Source: Pseudomonadota bacterium (GTDB taxonomy: Bacteria > Pseudomonadota > Alphaproteobacteria > Rhizobiales > Rhizobiaceae). Taken from it: a stretch of 64,000 bases of DNA. The stretch lies in NCBI GenBank assembly GCA_023404095.1, contig JAEYDD010000030.1:239801-303800 (forward strand), read 5' to 3'. The position numbers and the translations under genes are program-made. This document shows positions 57,503-64,000 of this stretch, in pieces. The stretch's first letter is position 1. Every line of letters starts with the position of its first letter. The notes below the pieces were generated by a model. That model worked only from the letters and a program-made list of their open reading frames with translations. It had not been told where the DNA came from and did not search any database.

Positions 57503-58807
57503 ATGCTGAGACGCACTTTTCTTCATTCCGCAGCCGGCCTGACGGGCCTGGCGGCAACCGTGTCGCCGGCCATGGCGCTCGTCGAGATCAACATCAACAA
57601 GGGCAATGTCGAGCCGCTGCCGATTGCCGTGACCGATTTCGTCGCAGGCGGGGACCTCGGCCAGCGCATCACCGACGTGATCGCCGCCGACCTCAAGCGC
57701 TCCGGCCTGTTCGCGCCCGTCAACAAGCAGGCCTTCATCGAGAAGATCAGCAATCCCGACCAGCCGCCGCGCTTCGAGGACTGGAAGGTCATCAACGCGC
57801 AGGCGCTCGTCACCGGCCGCGTCTCCCAGGAAGGCGACGGCCGTCTTCGCGCCGAGTTCCGCCTGTGGGATACCTTTGCCGGCCAGCAGATGACCGGTCA
57901 GCAGTTTTACACCCAGCCGGAAAACTGGCGTCGTGTCGCCCACATCATCGCCGATGCGATCTATGAGCGCATCACCGGCGAGAAGGGCTATTTCGACACC
58001 CGCGTCGTCTATGTCGCCGAAAGCGGCCCGAAGAATGCCCGCAAGCGCCAGCTCGCCATCATGGACCAGGACGGCGCCAATGCGCGCGCGCTGACCAACT
58101 CCAACGAGATCGTGCTGACGCCACGGTTTTCGCCGAGCCGGCAGGAAATCACCTACATGTCCTTCGAGGGGCAGCAGCCGCGGGTCTACCTGCTGCAGCT
58201 TGAGACGGGCCAGCGCGAGGTCGTCGGCAACTTTCCCGGCATGACGTTCGCCCCGCGCTTCTCGCCGGATGGCCAGCGGGTCATCATGAGCCTGCAGCAG
58301 GACGGCAACGCCAACATCTACACGATGGACCTGCGCTCGCGCACGACCACCCGCCTGACATCGACGGCGGCGATCGACACTGGCCCGTCCTATTCGCCGG
58401 ATGGTGCGCGGATCGTCTTCGAAAGCGATCGCGGCGGCCGGCAGCAGCTTTACGTCATGGGCGCCGACGGTTCGGGGCAGAACCGTATCTCGTTCGGCGA
58501 TGGCTCCTACTCGACGCCGGTCTGGTCGCCGCGCGGCGACCTGATCGCGTTTACCAAGCAGTCGGGCGGCAAGTTCTCCATCGGCGTGATGAAGCCGGAC
58601 GGTTCGGGCGAGCGCATCCTGACGACGGGCTTCCACAACGAGGGCCCGACCTGGGCGCCGAACGGCCGCGTGCTGATGTTCTTCCGCCAGCCGGCAGGCG
58701 CCGGCGGACCGCAGCTCTTCTCGATCGACCTCACCGGCTACAACGAGCAGCAGATCCAGACTGCCGGTTACGCGTCCGACCCGGCTTGGTCTCCGCTGCT
58801 CGAGTAA
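57503..58807 (+). CDS. tolB: TolB
   Basis: 434 residues with a signal peptide (MLRRTFLHSAAGLTGLAATVSPAMA). N-terminal alpha/beta domain (residues 30-165, DFVAGGDLGQRITDVIAADLKRSGLF) and a six-bladed beta-propeller with repeated FSPDGxR/NIY blocks (FSPDGQRVIMSLQQDGNANIYTMDL, YSPDGARIVFESDRGG). Shuttles between TolA and Pal. Last gene of tolQRAB; pal has its own 253-nt upstream region. Confidence 0.96.
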   Translation: MLRRTFLHSAAGLTGLAATVSPAMALVEININKGNVEPLPIAVTDFVAGGDLGQRITDVIAADLKRSGLFAPVNKQAFIEKISNPDQPPRFEDWKVINAQALVTGRVSQEGDGRLRAEFRLWDTFAGQQMTGQQFYTQPENWRRVAHIIADAIYERITGEKGYFDTRVVYVAESGPKNARKRQLAIMDQDGANARALTNSNEIVLTPRFSPSRQEITYMSFEGQQPRVYLLQLETGQREVVGNFPGMTFAPRFSPDGQRVIMSLQQDGNANIYTMDLRSRTTTRLTSTAAIDTGPSYSPDGARIVFESDRGGRQQLYVMGADGSGQNRISFGDGSYSTPVWSPRGDLIAFTKQSGGKFSIGVMKPDGSGERILTTGFHNEGPTWAPNGRVLMFFRQPAGAGGPQLFSIDLTGYNEQQIQTAGYASDPAWSPLLE

Positions 58808-58958
58808 CCGGGTCTGCATTGTAACCAGCTGCAACCAATTGTGACGTCGCCGCCGCTTTCTCGCCTCAAAGTCCGTTAAATCAGGGCTGGAAGGCGAGGG
58901 ATTCGGCGGCGTTCGTCATTCTGAGGCGGACGACAGGGGGTATTTGCGTAACCATTCA

Positions 58959-58966
58959 TTAACCAT
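58959..58966 (+). promoter_or_regulatory. TTAACCAT motif upstream of pal (possible CtrA half-site)
   Basis: TTAACCAT lies 95 nt before the pal start, within the 253-nt gap after tolB. A second GATTAACC is at 58981-58988. Confidence 0.3.
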
Positions 58967-59060
58967 GATCGTTGAATGCCGATTAACCGCGTGCGGTTAC
59001 AGTCTGGCAACCCTGATTGAAACCCAAGCCCTGTTGAACTGATGCTAAGGAGACCGGCTC

Positions 59061-59585
59061 ATGAGCCGCACTGAAGTCCCGGCCGCTGGCCGCATGCAAA
59101 CCCTCGCCCGCAACCCCGCGATCATCGCCCTGTTCATGGGCCTGGCGCTCGCAGGTTGTGCCAACAAGAAGAATATGCCCAACAGCGCAGGCGAACTCGG
59201 CCTGAACAATGCGACCCCGGGCTCGCCGCAGGACTTCACCGTCAACGTCGGCGACCGTATCTTCTTCGACACCGATTCGACGTCGATCCGCGCCGATGCG
59301 GCTGCCACCCTCGACAAGCAGGCACAGTGGCTGCAGAAGTACCCGAACTATGCGATCACGATCGAAGGCCATGCCGACGAGCGCGGTACGCGCGAATACA
59401 ACCTCGCGCTCGGCGCGCGCCGTGCCGCTTCGACCAAGCAGTACCTTTCGAGCCGTGGCATCCCGGCCAGCCGCATGAAGACGATCTCCTACGGTAAGGA
59501 AAAGCCGGTTGCCGTCTGCGACGACATTTCGTGCTGGTCGCAGAACCGCCGTGCTGTCACCGTCCTCGGTGGCGCGGGCATGTAA
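59061..59585 (+). CDS. pal: Peptidoglycan-associated lipoprotein Pal
   Basis: 174 residues. Lipobox LALAGC with Cys33 as the lipidation site; ATG at 59061, with MQTL 11 codons in as an alternative start. OmpA domain (about 65-174): RIFFDTDSTSIRADAAATLDKQAQWL, IEGHADERGTREYNLALGARRAASTKQYL and ENRR-type QNRRAVTVLGGA. Outer-membrane end of the Tol-Pal system. Terminator directly after. Confidence 0.96.
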   Translation: MSRTEVPAAGRMQTLARNPAIIALFMGLALAGCANKKNMPNSAGELGLNNATPGSPQDFTVNVGDRIFFDTDSTSIRADAAATLDKQAQWLQKYPNYAITIEGHADERGTREYNLALGARRAASTKQYLSSRGIPASRMKTISYGKEKPVAVCDDISCWSQNRRAVTVLGGAGM

Positions 59586-59616
59586 TCAGGCCGGCAGCCT
59601 CGCTGTCGATCCGCAG

Positions 59617-59648
59617 GGCCCGCCGGAGATGGCGGGCCTTTTGCGTTT
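59617..59648 (+). terminator. Rho-independent terminator after pal
   Basis: GGCCCGCC (59617-59624) / GGCGGGCC (59631-59638), 6-nt loop, then TTTTGCGTTTT. Confidence 0.88.
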
Positions 59649-59798
59649 TCCGGCCGGTCTGCGGGGAAATGCGGCATTGCCCTTGCGGGCGCAGTTTTTT
59701 ATCACACTTTGGCCGAACTCCGTTGCTTTTTGAAAGCATATGGAAAAACCTGCGGCGGCGCACCGATGCGCGATTTTGGACCAACAGGACAAGCAAGG

Positions 59799-60779
59799 AT
59801 GAAGAAAATCTTCGCGGCAAGCCTCATCGGCTTGGCAGCCCTCGCAGGGCCGGTGAGCGCGCTCCGCGCGTCTCCGCTCTCGGCGCTGGCAAACCATTTT
59901 TCGCCTGGCGGCGGAAAGGGGGACACGAACATCGTACTGGCGCAATCTGATGACTCGCTCATGCGCATCGGCCAGCTCGAGGAGCAGATCCGTTCGCTGA
60001 ACGGCCGGATCGAGGAAATGAGCTTCCAGCTGCTGCAGATGCAGGAGCAGCTTCGCAAGACCCAGGAAGACAACGAATATCGCTTCCAGGATCTTGAAAG
60101 CGGCAAGGGCTCGGGCAAGAGCGGCGCACTGCAGAAGCCGCTCGGCCAGGACGGACAGAACAGCCAGGCGGCGGCAAACCAGCTCCCGGCGGATACATCC
60201 GCCGCGGGCACCTCCGACACAGCGGCTGCGGGTAATCTCGGCAAGCAGGAGACGACGCTCGGTTCGATCCGCTTCGACGAGCAGGGCAACCCGGTCGGCG
60301 CCGACATGAACGAAAGCGCCTCGATCGGCAGTGGTGCCGCCCCCGACCTCAACGCCGGCCTGCCGTCTGCGACCGGTACGGCCTCAAGCGGGCTCGACAG
60401 GCCGGACGACATCTACAACGCCGCCTACGGGCACGTGCTGCAGGGTGATTATCAGGAGGCGGAGAAGGGCTTTCGGGATTATCTCGACATCTTCCCCGAA
60501 GGCGACAAGGCCGCCGATGCCAGCTTCTGGCTCGGTGAAGCACAATATTCGCAGGGCAATTTCAACGACGCTGCGAAGACATTCCTGAACGCCCACCAGA
60601 CCTACGGCAAGTCGAAGAAGGCGCCGGAAATGCTGCTCAAGCTCGGCATGTCGCTTGCAGCACTCGACAATCGCGACACCGCGTGCGCGACGCTGCGCGA
60701 AGTCGGCAAGCGCTATCCCAGTGCTTCCAAGGCCGTGAAAGCCAAGGTTTCCAGCGAACAGAGCCGCCTGGCCTGCTGA
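59799..60779 (+). CDS. cpoB: CpoB/YbgF, Tol-Pal system coordinator
   Basis: 326 residues from ATG 59799 (MKKIFAASLIGLAALAGPVSA, signal peptide). ATG 59766 is in frame but spoils the signal peptide start. A trimerising coiled coil (about 50-95, RIGQLEEQIRSLNGRIEEMSFQLLQMQEQL) and a 100-residue Ser/Ala/Gly linker lead to a TPR domain (about 205-320, DIYNAAYGHVLQGDYQEAEKGFRDYLDIFPEGDKAADASFWLGEAQ). Links outer-membrane constriction with PBP1B-dependent peptidoglycan synthesis in E. coli. Followed after 23 nt by tilS. Confidence 0.93.
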   Translation: MKKIFAASLIGLAALAGPVSALRASPLSALANHFSPGGGKGDTNIVLAQSDDSLMRIGQLEEQIRSLNGRIEEMSFQLLQMQEQLRKTQEDNEYRFQDLESGKGSGKSGALQKPLGQDGQNSQAAANQLPADTSAAGTSDTAAAGNLGKQETTLGSIRFDEQGNPVGADMNESASIGSGAAPDLNAGLPSATGTASSGLDRPDDIYNAAYGHVLQGDYQEAEKGFRDYLDIFPEGDKAADASFWLGEAQYSQGNFNDAAKTFLNAHQTYGKSKKAPEMLLKLGMSLAALDNRDTACATLREVGKRYPSASKAVKAKVSSEQSRLAC

Positions 60780-60802
60780 GCCGCACACGGAGCGATTTCG
60801 CG

Positions 60803-62119
60803 ATGCGCCCACAAGGCCAGGGCATCGGCGATGCGATCGCCCACTTTCTGAACAGCTTTTCCAAACCCGCGAAGCTTCTGGTTGGCGTGTCCGGCGGCGG
60901 CGATTCCGTCGGCCTGCTGATGGCGCTCGATGCGGCGTTGCAGTCAGGCCGCCATCCGGGCTTGACGGTCGCAGCCTGCACCGTCGACCATGCGCTGCGC
61001 GACGCCTCGGCTGAAGAGGCGCGCTGGGTCGCGGACTTGTGCGCCCGCCGCGGGATCGCCCATGTCACGCGCCGCTGGTGCGGCGAAAAGCCCGCACGCG
61101 GCATTCAGGCGGCGGCGCGGGCGGCGCGCCATACGCTGCTTGCCGAAGCCGCACGCACGATCGGCGCCGACGCGATCGTGACCGCGCACAACCGCGACGA
61201 CCAGCGCGAAACTGTTGCCATGCGGATGGCCCGAAGCACCGAAGGGGCGGGACTCGCGGGCATTGCGCCTGCAACGCTGCTTTTTGGCTCCGTCTGGGTG
61301 CTGCGTCCCCTTCTCGGCGTTTCGCGCGAGGAGATCCGGGGATACCTGCACGGCCTCGGCCAGTCCTGGCTGGAGGATCCCAGCAACGAGAACCGCGCCT
61401 TCGAGCGCGTCCGCATCCGGAAAGAGGGGGCGGACGACCGTCTGGACGAGAGGGCGCAATCCGCCGCGTCAGCGCGCATGCGGGACGCCCGTGAAGGGGC
61501 CGCCTACCTTGCCCGCCACATGCAGGTGTTTGACGCATGCTTTGCAAAGCTTCCGTCTGCTTCGATCGCCGCCCTGGAGGGGCAGGCCAACTGGCAGGCG
61601 TTTTTGACCGTCGTCGCCGTGCTCGGCGGACGCGAGCATCGCCTGGAAAGGGATGCGGCAGATCGTCTCGCCGTATTCCTGCACGGGGGCGCACTGACGC
61701 GGATGACGGCGGGGCGCGTGGCGTTCGACCGCCGCCGCGAGGGGCTGTTCCTGTATCGGGAGATGCGCGGGATCGAAGCGCTCGAGATCGCCGCAGACAG
61801 CGAGGCTGTATGGGATGGCCGCTGGCGCATCTGCAATCATGGCAGGACGGCGCTCTTCGCCGATGCGTACCGAAGCACGCCAACAGATCGCTGGGAAGGC
61901 GTGCCTGCCGGCGTTTTCGCCCGCGCGGCCCGGGCGCGGCCGCGGCTGCGTTCCGGCAGCGGCGAGCCGGCACCCTCGGAGTTCTCGGCCGTCCCGGTGC
62001 TGTCACCCTACGATCGCTATCTGCCGCTGTTCGATCTGCCGCTGGCAAACGCCATTGCAAGATTGTTCGCGCTTCCTGGGTTTTCCGATCCTCCGGCCAT
62101 GATGGCCGAGAGCATCTGA
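60803..62119 (+). CDS. tilS: tRNA(Ile)-lysidine synthetase
   Basis: 438 residues from ATG 60803, ACGGAG 10 nt upstream. Converts the wobble C34 of tRNA-Ile(CAU) to lysidine. PP-loop SGGGDS (30-35), then VDHALRDASAEEARWVADLC, AARAARHTLLAEAARTIGADAIVTAHNRDDQRETVAMRM, and WLEDPSNENRAFERVRIRK. C-terminal third is weakly conserved, as usual in rhizobia. Lies between cpoB and ftsH, the standard neighbourhood. Confidence 0.95.
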   Translation: MRPQGQGIGDAIAHFLNSFSKPAKLLVGVSGGGDSVGLLMALDAALQSGRHPGLTVAACTVDHALRDASAEEARWVADLCARRGIAHVTRRWCGEKPARGIQAAARAARHTLLAEAARTIGADAIVTAHNRDDQRETVAMRMARSTEGAGLAGIAPATLLFGSVWVLRPLLGVSREEIRGYLHGLGQSWLEDPSNENRAFERVRIRKEGADDRLDERAQSAASARMRDAREGAAYLARHMQVFDACFAKLPSASIAALEGQANWQAFLTVVAVLGGREHRLERDAADRLAVFLHGGALTRMTAGRVAFDRRREGLFLYREMRGIEALEIAADSEAVWDGRWRICNHGRTALFADAYRSTPTDRWEGVPAGVFARAARARPRLRSGSGEPAPSEFSAVPVLSPYDRYLPLFDLPLANAIARLFALPGFSDPPAMMAESI

Positions 62120-62224
62120 GCGGCAGTGTAGGCGTGATTGCCGAGGCGCGGTGCAGACGATCCGCAAAACCGCCATAAGCGTAAACGATGATCCCGATAA
62201 ATGCCCGCGCCGCGTTCGGTTTGC

Positions 62225-62253
62225 CTTGGCAAGGCGTGACGACGACCCTATGT
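62225..62253 (+). promoter_or_regulatory. Promoter of ftsH
   Basis: CTTGGC (62225-62230), 17-nt spacer, CTATGT (62248-62253), 56 nt before the start codon. Close to CTTGAC/CTATAT. Confidence 0.6.
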
Positions 62254-62308
62254 TAGGTGCAAATGAAACGGCGCAACCCTGCAGCCGAGAAAGTGCCCGG
62301 AAAGCCCG

Positions 62309-64000
<1,692 letters not shown>

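Overview
The window is GC-rich chromosomal DNA of an alphaproteobacterium, most likely a Rhizobiaceae-type member of the Hyphomicrobiales (Ensifer/Rhizobium/Shinella/Agrobacterium-like). The reasons are the sqdB-sqdD-sqdC sulfolipid operon, GapR (DUF2312), an RcdA-type DUF1465 protein with CtrA boxes, DUF1036/DUF1244/DUF1192 proteins, promoters close to CTTGAC-N17-CTATAT, and a 6S RNA gene just after zapA. Almost all of it reads as dense core chromosome. I saw no phage, IS element, CRISPR array, rRNA or tRNA.

Layout. 1-8 kb: 3' end of a sigma-54 activator, a DUF882 peptidase-like protein, a Nudix hydrolase, gapR, DUF1244, N-formylglutamate amidohydrolase, then DUF1036-pyk. 8-15 kb: a TPR protein, rpmJ, purEK, two divergent DUF465 genes, an ArsR-type regulator, a TauE/SafE permease, a ThiE-like protein, a Sel1-repeat protein, efp and suhB. 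15.8-21.6 kb: an uncharacterised MotA/OmpA stator-like pair, a frameshifted FAD dehydrogenase and an MsbA-like ABC exporter. 21.7-25.1 kb: rpmE, rcdA (DUF1465), DUF1192-MFS, a small membrane protein, and a tiny independent transcription unit with a 24-codon ORF whose Shine-Dalgarno can be masked by its own 3' UTR. 25.4-31.2 kb: central carbon genes tkt-gap-pgk-fba on the minus strand. 31.5-32.5 kb: DUF4164, zapA and 6S RNA.

32.7-41.1 kb is an accessory-looking block: a Wzx-like flippase, a TupA-type ATP-grasp protein, a GumK-like glycosyltransferase, an orphan long flagellin, transaldolase, a SorC-type regulator and a short LuxR-type HTH protein. It separates 6S RNA from fau, which are often neighbours. 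41.3-47.2 kb: fau-ymdB, a PPOX-fold protein, a periplasmic MBL-fold protein, yebC, a membrane protein and a luciferase-like monooxygenase. 47.4-51.0 kb: the Holliday-junction operon ruvC-ruvA-ruvB with two different AbrB/PIN toxin-antitoxin modules, one on each side of ruvA. 51.2-54.2 kb: sqdB-sqdD-sqdC. 54.3-60.8 kb: ybgC-tolQRAB-pal-cpoB. 60.8-64 kb: tilS and the start of ftsH, which runs off the end.

Most worth following up: (i) two VapBC-like modules inside ruvCAB, sharing operator arms and coupled by ATGA to ruvB; (ii) the small RNA/24-aa ORF unit at 24.9-25.1 kb with a perfect 10-bp SD/anti-SD inverted repeat; (iii) two TTAA-N7-TTAA CtrA boxes ahead of rcdA, whose family promotes CtrA proteolysis; (iv) the stator-like pair at 15.9-18.0 kb; (v) the polysaccharide/flagellin block.
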